Assembly: GCF_902809835.1 (NCBI RefSeq)
Contig: NZ_CADDWM010000015.1
Span: 186,001 to 250,000, forward strand
Direction of reading: 5' to 3'
Origin: Agromyces sp. Marseille-P2726
GTDB lineage: Bacteria > Actinomycetota > Actinomycetes > Actinomycetales > Microbacteriaceae
Length of the DNA stretch: 64,000 nt
Shown here: one piece after another, positions 47,697 to 57,235 of the stretch
How positions within the stretch are numbered: the first letter of the stretch is position 1
How the letters are laid out: the number at the start of each line of letters is the position of its first letter
Made by a program: the position numbers and the translations under genes
The notes under the pieces: generated by a model
Databases searched by the model: none
Told to the model about the DNA's origin: nothing
The model's input: the letters and a program-made list of their open reading frames with translations, nothing else

Positions 47697-48599
47697 GTGC
47701 GCCACAATCGCCGTCTCCGATGGGCTGCTATCCCGATCGCAGCGTCGCTCAGCCTCATCCTCGCCGGATGCACGCAAGCACAGCTGAACGGATTCCTCCC
47801 GGGATTCGCCGAGGGGGAGGGCCCCGTCACCAACCACACCGAGCGCGTCTCAGGACTCTGGGTCACGTCGTGGATCGTGCTGCTGGTCGTCGGCGTGCTG
47901 ACCTGGGGGCTCACCATCTGGGCGGTGATCGCGTATCGGCGGCGCAAGGGCCAGACCGGCCTGCCGGTCCAGCTGCGGTACAACATGCCGATCGAGGTGT
48001 TCTACACCATCGTTCCGTTCATCCTGGTGCTGGGATTCTTCGCCTTCACCGCGCGCGACCAAGCCGCCATCGAGCAGCGGTTCGCTGAAGACGAGGTCGA
48101 TGTGCAGATCGAGGCGATCGGCAAGCAGTGGGCGTGGGACTTCAACTACGTCAAGGAGGACGTGTACTCACCCGGCATCCAGGGCCAGCCGTCCGAAGAA
48201 GGACCCGAGGGTTCGCTCGTGGAGTCGCAGATCCCCACGCTCTTCCTGCCGGTCGGCGCGAACGTCGAGATCAAGCTCGAGGCTCGCGACGTCATCCACT
48301 CCTTCTGGGTCGTCGACTTCCTCTACAAGAAGGACATGATTCCCGGCAAGACGAACTACATGTCGTTCATCCCCGAGCGCGAGGGCACCTACGCCGGCAA
48401 GTGCGCCGAGCTCTGCGGCGAGTACCACTCGCTCATGCTCTTCAACGTCGAGGTCGTCTCACAAGACGAATACGACGACTACATCGAATCGCTTCGCGAT
48501 CTCGGTCAGGAGGGCCAGCTCTCCGCTGAGTACGACCGCAACCAGAACCTGCCCGGAGCGGGCACTCCCGAGCTGCAAGAGGAGACTGAAGCCGAATGA
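47697..48599 (+). CDS. ctaC: Cytochrome c oxidase subunit II
   Basis: 300 residues. A lipoprotein signal ends in LILAGC (Cys25). Two membrane helices follow (~55-80 and 97-117), then the cupredoxin domain with the CuA site: His in [11 protein letters not shown] and [12 protein letters not shown]. It accepts electrons from the fused/associated bc1 complex (QcrC) in the actinobacterial bcc-aa3 supercomplex. GTG 47697 is the start. The stop overlaps the ctaD start by 4 nt. Confidence 0.95.
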   Translation: MRHNRRLRWAAIPIAASLSLILAGCTQAQLNGFLPGFAEGEGPVTNHTERVSGLWVTSWIVLLVVGVLTWGLTIWAVIAYRRRKGQTGLPVQLRYNMPIEVFYTIVPFILVLGFFAFTARDQAAIEQRFAEDEVDVQIEAIGKQWAWDFNYVKEDVYSPGIQGQPSEEGPEGSLVESQIPTLFLPVGANVEIKLEARDVIHSFWVVDFLYKKDMIPGKTNYMSFIPEREGTYAGKCAELCGEYHSLMLFNVEVVSQDEYDDYIESLRDLGQEGQLSAEYDRNQNLPGAGTPELQEETEAE

Positions 48600-50332
48600 G
48601 CACCACGACCGCACCGGCTCGGCCGCAGTCGAACAGTCAGACGTTCGGCTCCTCGAAGGTCGAGCACAAGGGCAATCTCCTCGTGCGGTGGATCACGTCC
48701 ACCGACCACAAGGTCATCGGGTACCTGTACCTGACCACCTCGTTCATCTACTTCTGCGTCGGCGGGGTGATGGCGCTCATCATCCGCGCGCAGTTGTTCG
48801 AGCCCGGGCTCGAGGTCGTGCAGACGCGGGAGCAGTACAACCAGCTGTTCACGATGCACGGAACGATCATGCTCCTCATGTTCGCGACGCCGCTGTTCTT
48901 CGGCTTCGCGAACGCGCTGATGCCGCTGCAGATCGGTGCGCCTGATGTTGCATTCCCGCGCCTGAACGCGCTCTCGTACTGGTTCTTCAGCTTCGGTTCG
49001 TTCATCGCCGTGGCGGGGGTCTTCACGCCGCAGGGTGCTGCTTCCTTCGGTTGGTTCGCCTACCAGCCGCTGGCCAACACGACGTTCTCACCTGGAGTGG
49101 GCGGCAACCTCTGGATGCTGGGCCTCGGCCTCTCGGGCTTCGGCACCATCCTCGGAGCCGTGAACTTCATCACGACCATCATCACGATGCGCGCACCCGG
49201 CATGACGATGTTCCGCATGCCGATCTTCACCTGGAACACGCTCGTCACGTCGATCCTCGTCCTGATGGCGTTCCCGGTGCTCGCTGCCGCGCTGCTCGCC
49301 GCCGCCGCCGACCGGGTCTTCGGCGCACACATCTACGATCCCGCCAACGGCGGCGTCATCCTCTGGCAGCACCTGTTCTGGTTCTTCGGGCATCCAGAGG
49401 TCTACATCATCGCGCTTCCGTTCTTCGGCATCGTCTCCGAGGTCTTCCCGGTCTTCAGCCGCAAGCCGATCTTCGGGTACAAGACCCTGGTCTACGCCAC
49501 GATCGCGATTGCCGCGCTCTCGGTCACCGTGTGGGCGCACCACATGTACGTCACCGGCTCGGTGCTGCTGCCGTTCTTCGCGCTGATGACGATGCTCATC
49601 GCAGTGCCGACCGGCGTGAAGATCTTCAACTGGATCGGCACGATGTGGCGAGGATCGATCACGTTCGAGACGCCGATCGTCTGGGCGATCGGCTTCCTGG
49701 TCACGTTCACGTTCGGCGGCCTCACCGGGGTCATCCTGGCTTCGCCACCGCTCGACTTCCACGTATCCGACACGTACTTCGTCGTCGCCCACTTCCACTA
49801 CGTGGTGTTCGGCACGGTCGTCTTCGCGATGTTCTCGGGCTTCTACTTCTGGTGGCCGAAGTGGACAGGCAAGATGCTGAACGAGTCTCTCGGCAAGTGG
49901 CACTTCTGGCTGCTGTTCATCGGCTTCCACACGACGTTCCTCATCCAGCACTGGCTCGGGGTCGTCGCCATGCCGCGTCGGTACTATTCGTACCTGCCCG
50001 AAGACAACGTCACCTGGATGAACCAGCTGTCGACCGTGGGTGCCGCCATCCTGGCCATCTCGATGGTGCCGTTCTTCCTGAACGTCTACATCACGGCACG
50101 GCGGGCTCCGAAGGTCACCGTGAACGATCCTTGGGGATACGGACGCTCGCTGGAGTGGGCCACGAGCTGCCCGCCGCCGCGACACAACTTCACGTCCATT
50201 CCGCGGATCCGATCCGAGGCGCCGGCGTTCGACCTCAACCACCCCGAGGCGGGCATCCCGGTGGGAATCGGTCCGGCCAAGGACGCGCCCCAGGCACCCG
50301 TGTACGATGCGGCGACGAAGGAAGTCAAGTAG
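48596..50332 (+). CDS. ctaD: Cytochrome c oxidase subunit I (aa3 type)
   Basis: 578 residues, twelve membrane helices. It holds haem a, haem a3 and CuB. Ligand motifs: [11 protein letters not shown] (haem a His), [11 protein letters not shown] (CuB His and the His-Tyr cross-link), WAHHMYV (CuB His pair) and [10 protein letters not shown] (haem a3/haem a His). The D-channel asparagines lie in [21 protein letters not shown]. It is translationally coupled to ctaC and runs into ctaF with no gap. Confidence 0.98.
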   Translation: MSTTTAPARPQSNSQTFGSSKVEHKGNLLVRWITSTDHKVIGYLYLTTSFIYFCVGGVMALIIRAQLFEPGLEVVQTREQYNQLFTMHGTIMLLMFATPLFFGFANALMPLQIGAPDVAFPRLNALSYWFFSFGSFIAVAGVFTPQGAASFGWFAYQPLANTTFSPGVGGNLWMLGLGLSGFGTILGAVNFITTIITMRAPGMTMFRMPIFTWNTLVTSILVLMAFPVLAAALLAAAADRVFGAHIYDPANGGVILWQHLFWFFGHPEVYIIALPFFGIVSEVFPVFSRKPIFGYKTLVYATIAIAALSVTVWAHHMYVTGSVLLPFFALMTMLIAVPTGVKIFNWIGTMWRGSITFETPIVWAIGFLVTFTFGGLTGVILASPPLDFHVSDTYFVVAHFHYVVFGTVVFAMFSGFYFWWPKWTGKMLNESLGKWHFWLLFIGFHTTFLIQHWLGVVAMPRRYYSYLPEDNVTWMNQLSTVGAAILAISMVPFFLNVYITARRAPKVTVNDPWGYGRSLEWATSCPPPRHNFTSIPRIRSEAPAFDLNHPEAGIPVGIGPAKDAPQAPVYDAATKEVK

Positions 50333-50776
50333 ATGCGCGCGAATGTCATTCTGTTCTGGGTCATCGCGATCTTCTTCGCCATCATGGCGGTGGTGTACGC
50401 GTTCTGGACCTGGTCCGACCCAATGGGCACGGACATCGCCGACAACAAGCCTGCGATCGAGTGGGCGGGCACCGTCATCCTCTCGCTCACGGCGGTACTG
50501 GGCGCGTTCATCGCCTTCTACCTCGGTCGGGTGCATCGGGCCCAGGGCGCCGAGCTGCCTGAGGACCGTCTCGACGCGAACATCGACGACGGCGATCCCG
50601 AGCTCGGGTTCTTCAGCCCGTGGAGCTGGTGGCCGATCCTGCTCGCGTCTGCCGCAGCCCTGATGTTCCTCGGCCTCGCGGTGGGCTTCTGGATCTCGTT
50701 CATCGCCGTCGTGATCTTCATCGTGGCCATCGTGGGTTGGGTGTACGAGTACTACCGGGGCAACTTCGCTCGCTGA
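50333..50776 (+). CDS. ctaF: Cytochrome c oxidase subunit IV, actinobacterial type
   Basis: 147 residues, four membrane helices: MRANVILFWVIAIFFAIMAVVYAFW-type N-terminal helix, ~41-62, ~98-117 and ~118-138. The soluble loop includes RVHRAQGAELPEDR and ANIDDGDPELGFFSPWSWWPI, diagnostic of the actinobacterial CtaF. It is the last gene of ctaC-ctaD-ctaF and starts right after the ctaD stop codon. Confidence 0.93.
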   Translation: MRANVILFWVIAIFFAIMAVVYAFWTWSDPMGTDIADNKPAIEWAGTVILSLTAVLGAFIAFYLGRVHRAQGAELPEDRLDANIDDGDPELGFFSPWSWWPILLASAAALMFLGLAVGFWISFIAVVIFIVAIVGWVYEYYRGNFAR

Positions 50777-50788
50777 CCAACCCGTTCG

Positions 50789-50820
50789 ATGAACCCCCGG
50801 CTCTCATGCCGGGGGTTCAT
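50789..50820. terminator. Bidirectional hairpin terminator between ctaF and the RlmA-like gene
   Basis: A perfect 13-bp stem (ATGAACCCCCGGC and its complement) with a TCTCAT loop, 12 nt after the ctaF stop, between convergent operons. Confidence 0.8.
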
Positions 50821-50855
50821 TCGTTCGCCACGTCGGCCAGCCCGTCGGCCGTTCA

Positions 50856-51725
50856 TCATGCGGCAGGTACCTCCGGTCTTCCCGCCCGTTGGTGCACGAA
50901 CGTCAGCACATCCACGGCGACCGTCACGTCCATCGTTCCGGTGCCATGATCGTCGCGGCGAGCGGCTGTATGGCGGGCGGTGGGTCCCATTCCAATGAGC
51001 AGAGCACGAGTGCTCTCGTCGGCGCTCAGCAGATACTCGACCGCCCGTGAGCGTGTGCGGACGAGGCCGGCCGAGTCGAGTTGCTCGGTCACGGCCGTGA
51101 CCTTTCGGGGAGGAACAGCGAGCAGAGCGCCTCGCCGACGGAGTTCATGAAGGTGAGCAGCTCGTGGCACGACGACCAGCAGCCGTCCGCCGGGACGCAG
51201 TATGCGGGCGAACTCGGCCGGGTTGCGTGGCGCGAACACGTTGAGGACGACGTCGGCGGAATCGTCGCGCAACGGCAATGGGCGCCAGAGGTCCAGCACG
51301 ACTCCGGTGCCGTCGGGGATGGCTCGCACTGCGCGTCGCATCGCGTCAGGGGAGCGGTCGGCGAGCAGCAATCGTGCATCGTGGAGGGTTTGAGAGACCC
51401 GCCCTGCGTAGTACCCCGTGCCGCAGCCCAGGTCGGCGACCCGGAGGTCTGCTGCCTCGCTCTCGGTGGCGCGTGGGAGCACCGCATCGGTCAGCGCGTC
51501 GGCGATCGGTCGATACGCACCGCTCTCGAGGAGGGCAGCGCGATCCGCGAGCATGGCCCGGTCGTCGCCGAGCGTTCGCGGAGCCTTGGGTGGAAGCAGC
51601 GTGAGGTACCCGTGCTTCGACCGATCGAATCGGTGTCCACGTTCGCATCCGTAGACGCGCTCCTCCAGCGCTGACAGGTCGGCGAAGCAGTTCGGGCACC
51701 GAAGCCATGTCGAGTCGATCGACAT
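50856..51725 (-). CDS. RlmA-type 23S rRNA (guanine-N1)-methyltransferase-like protein
   Basis: 289 residues. The N-terminal zinc finger reads LRCPNCFADL then YGCERGHRFD, followed by GYLTLLPPK, as in RlmA(I)/RlmA(II). The SAM-binding motif I is VADLGCGTGYYAGR (~95-108), with LADRSPDAMRRA and NVFAPRNPAEFARILRPGGRLLVVVP. Relatives methylate G745 or G748 of 23S rRNA and can give macrolide resistance in producers. It begins 31 nt after qcrB on the same strand, so it probably rides at the end of the ctaE-qcrCAB transcript. Confidence 0.85.
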   Translation of the reverse strand: MSIDSTWLRCPNCFADLSALEERVYGCERGHRFDRSKHGYLTLLPPKAPRTLGDDRAMLADRAALLESGAYRPIADALTDAVLPRATESEAADLRVADLGCGTGYYAGRVSQTLHDARLLLADRSPDAMRRAVRAIPDGTGVVLDLWRPLPLRDDSADVVLNVFAPRNPAEFARILRPGGRLLVVVPRAAHLHELRRRGALLAVPPRKVTAVTEQLDSAGLVRTRSRAVEYLLSADESTRALLIGMGPTARHTAARRDDHGTGTMDVTVAVDVLTFVHQRAGRPEVPAA

Positions 51726-51756
51726 TGGCTCGGTGCCCGAATTCGCTCGCCGCGAA

Positions 51757-53370
51757 TCAGTGGTGCTGCGTGGAGTGCGCTGCCTCGAGCTCGCCCCTGG
51801 TGACCGGCGCGATGCGGTCCTCGAAGAACCACCGCGAGAGGCCCGCGCGAACGCGCTGGCCCATGGTGATCTTGCCACGGGCGTTCGGACGCAACATCAA
51901 GGGCTCGTAGGAGTTGTAGCTCACGAGTCGCCACCGCTCGTACTCGTCGAGCGGCTGGTGCACCTCGATGAACTCGCCGCCAGGCAGCTTCACGATCCGG
52001 CCCGACTCGTACCCGTGCAGGACGATCTCGCGGTCCTTCTTCTGCAGCGCGAGGCAGACGCGCTTGGTGATGAAGTACGCGATGATCGGCCCCAGGATCA
52101 CGGTGGCCTGAAGCGCGTGGATGACCCCCTCCATCGTGAGCGAGAAGTGCGTCGCGATGAGGTCGGAGGCTGCGGCGGCCCAGAGGCCGGCGTAGAACGT
52201 CACGCCCGCTGCGCCGATGGCCGTGCGGGTCGGAGCGTTGCGCGGACGGTCGGCGATGTGGTGCTCGCGCTTGTCGCCCTTGATCCAGGCCTCGATGAAC
52301 GGGTACAGCACCACCAGCAGGATGAAGATGCCGATCGCGATGACGGGCACGAGAATGTTGAACGACCACGTGCGGTCGAGCCACACGAATTCCCAGCCCG
52401 GCGGGATCAAGCGCAGGGCACCATCGGCGAAGCCGATGTACCAGTCGGGCTGCGTACCGGCGGAAACGGGCGATGGGTCGTATGGACCGTAGTTCCAGAT
52501 CGGGTTGATCGTGAAGAGTGCCGCGATGACCGACACCACGCCCCAGATGAGGAACATGAAGCCGCCGGCCTTCGCCGCGTAAATCGGCAGGATGGGCGGG
52601 CCGACCGAGTTCGTCGGCTCGCGTCCGGGGCCGGCGAACTGGGTGTGCTTGTGAATGAACACGTAACCCACGTGAACCGCGATGAGGGCGACCACGAGCG
52701 CCGGGAGCAGCAGGATGTGCAGCGTGTAGAGGCGGCCGACGATCGCCGTGCCGGGGAACTCGCCACCGAAGAAGAGGAACGAGGTCCACGTGCCGATGAT
52801 CGGGAAGCCCTTGATCATGCCGTCGATGATGCGGAGGCCGTTGCCGGAGAGCAGGTCGTCGGGGAGCGAGTATCCGGTGAAGCCCTCGGCCATCGCGAGG
52901 ATGAAGAGGATGAAGCCGAACACCCAGTTGATCTCACGGGGCTTGCGGAACGCACCGGTGAAGAACACGCGGAGCATGTGCAGGCCGATGGCGGCGACGA
53001 AGAGCAGCGCCGCCCAGTGGTGCATCTGGCGAACGAAGAGGCCGCCTCGGATGTCGAACGAGATGTCGAGCGTCGACGCCATCGCGACGGACATCTCGAC
53101 GCCCTTCAACGGCACGTACGAGCCGTCGTAATGGACCTCGGCCATCGACGCCTGGAAGAAGAACGTCAGGAACGTTCCGGAGAGCAGCACGATGATGAAG
53201 CTGAACAGGGCGACCTCGCCGAGGAGGAACGACCAGTGGTCGGGGAACGCCTTGCGGCCCAACCCCTTGATCGCGACGGCGATGCCCGTACGGTCGTTGA
53301 CGTACTCGGACGCCGCCGCCGTGAAAGTGCGCTTCGCCGGTGCGGGCGATTGTGTCGGTGCGGTGGTCAA
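51757..53370 (-). CDS. qcrB: Cytochrome bc1 complex cytochrome b subunit
   Basis: 537 residues. Cytochrome b with the haem-ligand His pairs in RQMHHWAALLFVAAIGLHMLRVF and in LYTLHILLLPALVVALIAVHVGYVF, and a PDWYIGFADGALRLIPP quinone-site loop. The C-terminal extension of ~120 residues is typical of actinobacterial QcrB. TTG 53370 overlaps the qcrA stop (TTGA), with GGGAG six bases upstream. It oxidises menaquinol within the bcc-aa3 supercomplex. Confidence 0.96.
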   Translation of the reverse strand: MTTAPTQSPAPAKRTFTAAASEYVNDRTGIAVAIKGLGRKAFPDHWSFLLGEVALFSFIIVLLSGTFLTFFFQASMAEVHYDGSYVPLKGVEMSVAMASTLDISFDIRGGLFVRQMHHWAALLFVAAIGLHMLRVFFTGAFRKPREINWVFGFILFILAMAEGFTGYSLPDDLLSGNGLRIIDGMIKGFPIIGTWTSFLFFGGEFPGTAIVGRLYTLHILLLPALVVALIAVHVGYVFIHKHTQFAGPGREPTNSVGPPILPIYAAKAGGFMFLIWGVVSVIAALFTINPIWNYGPYDPSPVSAGTQPDWYIGFADGALRLIPPGWEFVWLDRTWSFNILVPVIAIGIFILLVVLYPFIEAWIKGDKREHHIADRPRNAPTRTAIGAAGVTFYAGLWAAAASDLIATHFSLTMEGVIHALQATVILGPIIAYFITKRVCLALQKKDREIVLHGYESGRIVKLPGGEFIEVHQPLDEYERWRLVSYNSYEPLMLRPNARGKITMGQRVRAGLSRWFFEDRIAPVTRGELEAAHSTQHH

Positions 53371-54443
53371 TTGCGCTCCCAGAAGCTCGGGCCGACGGGT
53401 TCGGTGAAGTCGCTCTGCGCGATGAGGTAGCCCTCGTCGTCGACAGCGATCGGCAGCTGCGGCAGCGGGCGCTTGGCCGGGCCGAAGATGACTTCGCAGT
53501 GGTTCGCCACGTCGAACTGCGACTGGTGGCAGGGGCAGAGGAGGTGGTGGGTGTGCTGTTCGTACAGGGCCACGGGGCATCCGACGTGCGTGCAGATCTT
53601 CGAGTACGCGACGATGCCGTCGTACGACCACGACGCGCGGTCGGGCTGCTCGTTCAGCTCGCTCGGGTCGAGACGCATGAGCAGGACGGCCGCCTTCGCC
53701 TTCTCTTCGAGTCGGCCGTGCTCGAGGTCGTTGAGGCCTTCGGGGATGACATGGAACGCACTGCCGATGGTGACGTCGGAAGCCTTGATCGGAACGCCGG
53801 ACGGGTCGAGCGCGAGCCGCGTGCCCTGGGCCCACATGGTGTGGCTGAGCAGCTCGACAGGAAGCTGGTCTTGGGGGGCGAGGCCGCGGAAGAGCACGAC
53901 CGCGGGGAGCGGCACCGCGAGGAGCGCAGCGATGAGGCTGTTGCGGATGACCGTGCGGCGAGAGAAGCCCGACTCCTCGTCGGCCTCGCGCAGGACCTCG
54001 ACCGCGCCCTGCTGGGTCGCCTGACTGCTTCCGATGGGGTGCCGGATGTCGATCGCCTCAGCCGACGTCATGAGCGACTTGCCCCAGTGCACGGCACCGA
54101 ACCCGATGCCGAGGAGCGCCAGGGCGATTCCGAGGCCGACGAACATGTTGTTCAGCCGCACCGCCCCGACGTCATTCGACTCGATCGGGAAGAGCATGTA
54201 TGCCGCGATCGCCCAGACGCTGCCCAACACGGACAGGTAGAACAGCGTGTAGACGGTGCGCTGGGCGCGCTTCTGCCGCTTCGGGTCTTCGTCGGTGACA
54301 CGGGGACGATGCGGCTCGAAGCCGGGATTCGTGAAGGCGTCTTGGGGAATGACCGCTGTGCCGGTCGAGCCGGCGAACTCCTGCGCGGCGTGCGACGAGT
54401 CTGCAGCGGCGAGTTCAGTGCCGCTGTGGTCGTCCTGTGCCAT
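53367..54443 (-). CDS. qcrA: Cytochrome bc1 complex Rieske iron-sulfur subunit
   Basis: 358 residues. Three membrane helices (about 82-100, 110-130 and 165-185) precede the Rieske domain, as in other actinobacteria. The [2Fe-2S] ligands are in CTHVGCPVALYEQ and LLCPCHQSQFD. The N-terminal ~75 residues are charged and cytoplasmic. It is coupled to qcrB by a TTGA overlap and follows qcrC by 36 nt. Confidence 0.96.
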   Translation of the reverse strand: MAQDDHSGTELAAADSSHAAQEFAGSTGTAVIPQDAFTNPGFEPHRPRVTDEDPKRQKRAQRTVYTLFYLSVLGSVWAIAAYMLFPIESNDVGAVRLNNMFVGLGIALALLGIGFGAVHWGKSLMTSAEAIDIRHPIGSSQATQQGAVEVLREADEESGFSRRTVIRNSLIAALLAVPLPAVVLFRGLAPQDQLPVELLSHTMWAQGTRLALDPSGVPIKASDVTIGSAFHVIPEGLNDLEHGRLEEKAKAAVLLMRLDPSELNEQPDRASWSYDGIVAYSKICTHVGCPVALYEQHTHHLLCPCHQSQFDVANHCEVIFGPAKRPLPQLPIAVDDEGYLIAQSDFTEPVGPSFWERN

Positions 54444-54479
54444 GGTTCTCCTTTTTCGGGTACTTCGATGCCGAACGCG

Positions 54480-55274
54480 CTAGTTGGACTTCGCCGTGAT
54501 CCACACGGTGATCGCGACGATGGCGCCGAGACCGAAGATCCAGATGAACAGTCCCTCCGCGACGGGCCCGAGCGAGCCGAGTTCGAAACCGCCGGGGGAG
54601 CGGTTGTCCTGGATGTACTGGAGGTAGGTGATGATGTCGCGCTTGTCTTCAGGGGTGATGTTGAGGTCGTTGAACACCGGCATGTTCTGCGGACCGGTGA
54701 CCATCGCCTCGTAGATGTGCACGCCCGAGACATCGGTGAGCGGAGGAGCGAACTTGCCCTCGGTGAGTGCGCCACCCGCACCGGCGACGTTGTGGCACAT
54801 GGCGCAGTTGATGCGGAAGAGCTCCGCACCGTTGGCCGCATCGCCGCCGCCGTTGACGAGGTGATCGGCCGGGATGTCGGGGCCGGGGCCGAGCGACGCG
54901 ACGTAGTACGCGAGCTGCTTGACCTGCTCGTCGGTGAACTGCGGCGGCTTCTGCTGCGCCTGCGGACCCTGCATCTGCATGGGCATGCGGCCGGTGCCGA
55001 CCTGGAAGTCGACGGATGCCGCGCCGACGCCGATGAGGCTGGGACCGTTGCCGGTGCCCTGCGCCTCGAGGCCGTGGCAGGTGGCGCAGTTCGCCTGGAA
55101 GAGCTTCTTGCCCTCGTCGATCGTCTCCTGCGACGTCGGCTCCGCCTCGGCCTGGGCAGCCGTCGTGCTGTTCAGCGCCGCGTACGCCCCGCCGGTGAAC
55201 ACGAGGCCGAGGGCCAGCAGTGCGACGGTGGCGAGCGGGTGCCGGCGTCCGGTGCGCCGCTTCGAGCGATTCAT
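54480..55274 (-). CDS. qcrC: Cytochrome bc1 complex dihaem cytochrome c subunit
   Basis: 264 residues. An N-terminal signal/anchor helix (~14-36) is followed by two cytochrome c domains with C63-x-x-C66-H67 (NCATCHG) and C157-x-x-C160-H161 (NCAMCHN). A C-terminal membrane helix follows at ~238-260. The dihaem form replaces soluble cytochrome c in actinobacteria and passes electrons straight to CtaC. ATG 55274 has AGGAAGAA upstream; a start about 8 codons earlier is possible. Confidence 0.95.
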   Translation of the reverse strand: MNRSKRRTGRRHPLATVALLALGLVFTGGAYAALNSTTAAQAEAEPTSQETIDEGKKLFQANCATCHGLEAQGTGNGPSLIGVGAASVDFQVGTGRMPMQMQGPQAQQKPPQFTDEQVKQLAYYVASLGPGPDIPADHLVNGGGDAANGAELFRINCAMCHNVAGAGGALTEGKFAPPLTDVSGVHIYEAMVTGPQNMPVFNDLNITPEDKRDIITYLQYIQDNRSPGGFELGSLGPVAEGLFIWIFGLGAIVAITVWITAKSN

Positions 55275-55323
55275 TGAGTTCTTCCTGTTCACGGGCATGC
55301 TGTGCTGGCGCTCCTGATGCGGG

Positions 55324-55953
55324 TTACCTGAGGACGTAGATGACGAGAAACAGGCCGATCCAGACGACATCCACGAAGTGCCAGTAGTACGAGACGACGA
55401 TGGCACTCGTGGCCTCGCGGTGGCCGAAGTGCTTGACGGCGAACACCCGCCCGATCACGAGGAGGAAGGCGATCAGGCCGCCCGTGACGTGGAGACCGTG
55501 GAATCCGGTCGTGAGGTAGAACGCGGAGCCGTAGGAGTTCGAATCGATCGCGATACCCTCGGAGACGAGCTGCGCATACTCCCAGATCTGGCCGGCGACG
55601 AAGACGGCACCCATGGCATAGGTGAGGAAGAACCACTCGACCATGCCCCACTGGGTGGGCTTCCACCCGGTGGCGTAGGGCTGGAGCCGCTCGGCGGCGA
55701 AGACACCGAACTGACAGGTGAACGACGAGAGCACGAGGATGATCGTGTTCGTCAGCGAGAACGGGAAGTTCAGCCGATCGGACTCGAAGGCCCACAGTTC
55801 GGGCGAGGTGGACCGGAGCGTGAAGTAGATCGCGAACAGGCCGGCGAAGAACATGACCTCACTGCCGAGCCACACGATCGTGCCCACTGCAACGGTGTTC
55901 GGTCGCTTGATCACGGGCGCGCTCGCCTGGAAAGTCATAGAGGTGCTCGTCAC
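55324..55953 (-). CDS. ctaE: Cytochrome c oxidase subunit III
   Basis: About 209 residues, five membrane helices. [64 protein letters not shown] and [22 protein letters not shown] are diagnostic. It stabilises subunit I. GTG 55953 is taken as start because CATAAT ends 7 nt before it; ATG 55962 is an alternative. It heads the ctaE-qcrC-qcrA-qcrB operon and is divergent from trpD. Confidence 0.94.
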   Translation of the reverse strand: MTSTSMTFQASAPVIKRPNTVAVGTIVWLGSEVMFFAGLFAIYFTLRSTSPELWAFESDRLNFPFSLTNTIILVLSSFTCQFGVFAAERLQPYATGWKPTQWGMVEWFFLTYAMGAVFVAGQIWEYAQLVSEGIAIDSNSYGSAFYLTTGFHGLHVTGGLIAFLLVIGRVFAVKHFGHREATSAIVVSYYWHFVDVVWIGLFLVIYVLR

Positions 55954-56081
55954 GCTCCCCATTATGGCTGAAATCCGAGTCGAGTTTTGGCCAACCGGGG
56001 GAGTCGTGTTGCCCGACCTCGGGTAAGGATCGCCTAACTTCAGGTGTGGAAGCGCCGTGAATCCGCCCGGAATGCGCTCGA

Positions 56082-56087
56082 TAGGAT
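56082..56087 (+). promoter_or_regulatory. -10 element of a predicted leaderless promoter (trpD)
   Basis: TAGGAT is followed after 6 nt by ATG 56094. Confidence 0.5.
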
Positions 56088-56093
56088 CGAGGC

Positions 56094-57146
56094 ATGCCCA
56101 CGTCCCGATCCTGGCCGACCATCATCTCCGCCCTTCTCGATGGGGAAGACCTCAGCGTGTCGGATGCGGCGTGGTGCATGGAGCAGGTCATGACGGGCTC
56201 GGCGACCCCGGCGCAGCTCGCCGCATTCCTGGTGGCACTGCGCGTGAAGGGCGAGACGGTCGACGAGATCGTCGGCTTCCGTGACGCGGTGCTCGAGCAT
56301 GCCGTACCGCTGCCCGTCGACCCCATGGCGCTCGACATCGTCGGCACCGGCGGCGACCGGGTCGGCACTGTCAACGTGTCCACCATGGCGTCGATCGTGT
56401 GCGCTGCCGCTGCCGTTCCGGTGATCAAGCACGGGAATCGCGCCGCGAGCTCCGCGTCCGGATCCTCCGACGTACTGGCGGCTCTCGGGTTCGATCTCGC
56501 CCTGCCGCCCGAGCGAGTGGCGCAGGTCCTCGATGAGGCGGGCATCACGTTCGCGTTCGCGGCGGCATTCCATCCAGGGTTCCGCCACGCCGCCGCCGTG
56601 CGTTCCGAGCTCGGCGTGCCGACCGTCTTCAACTATCTCGGCCCGCTCTGCAATCCAGCACGGCCCGAGGCATCGGCCGTGGGTGTGGCTCACCTCGACC
56701 GCGTTCCGCTCTTCGTCGGCGTGTTCCAGACGCGCGGCGCGACCGCACTCGTGTTCCGCGGCGACGACGGTCTCGACGAGCTCACGACGACCGGGCACAG
56801 CCATGTCTGGGAGATCTCGCGAGGCACCGTGAAGGAGCACGACCTCGATCCGCGCGAGCTCGGCCTCGAGCGTGCAGAGCTCTCGGATCTCGTGGGCGGC
56901 GACGCGGCGCACAACGCCGAGATCGTGCACCGCGTGCTCGGCGGCGAGCGGGGACCGCTGCGCGACATCGTGGTGCTGAACGCCGCCGCGGGTCTGGTGG
57001 CCTTCGAGCTCGCGAAGGATCCCGGCCAGTTCCAGCGCGCCATCCTCGACCGCTTCCGCGACAAGATGGCCGTCGCCGAGGAGGCCATCGACAGCGGTGG
57101 AGCGGCCCGCAAGCTCGAGGAGTGGATCCGGGCGACGAAGGCCTGA
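56094..57146 (+). CDS. trpD: Anthranilate phosphoribosyltransferase
   Basis: 350 residues. It transfers phosphoribose to anthranilate in tryptophan synthesis. Motifs: [21 protein letters not shown] (PRPP site), [22 protein letters not shown], and [30 protein letters not shown] (anthranilate site). It is not part of a trp cluster here, as often in actinobacteria, where trpD lies beside ctaE. A terminator separates it from glpK. Confidence 0.96.
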   Translation: MPTSRSWPTIISALLDGEDLSVSDAAWCMEQVMTGSATPAQLAAFLVALRVKGETVDEIVGFRDAVLEHAVPLPVDPMALDIVGTGGDRVGTVNVSTMASIVCAAAAVPVIKHGNRAASSASGSSDVLAALGFDLALPPERVAQVLDEAGITFAFAAAFHPGFRHAAAVRSELGVPTVFNYLGPLCNPARPEASAVGVAHLDRVPLFVGVFQTRGATALVFRGDDGLDELTTTGHSHVWEISRGTVKEHDLDPRELGLERAELSDLVGGDAAHNAEIVHRVLGGERGPLRDIVVLNAAAGLVAFELAKDPGQFQRAILDRFRDKMAVAEEAIDSGGAARKLEEWIRATKA

Positions 57147-57190
57147 CCGCGGCATCCCGAGGCCGTCGACGACGCGTCGCTCGATGGCTT

Positions 57191-57225
57191 GCGAACGGCC
57201 CCGCGCGTCACGCGGGGCCGTTCGC
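57191..57225. terminator. Bidirectional hairpin terminator between trpD and glpK
   Basis: A perfect 15-bp stem (GCGAACGGCCCCGCG and its complement) with a CGTCA loop between convergent genes. Confidence 0.8.
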
Positions 57226-57235
57226 CTCGTCGGCA

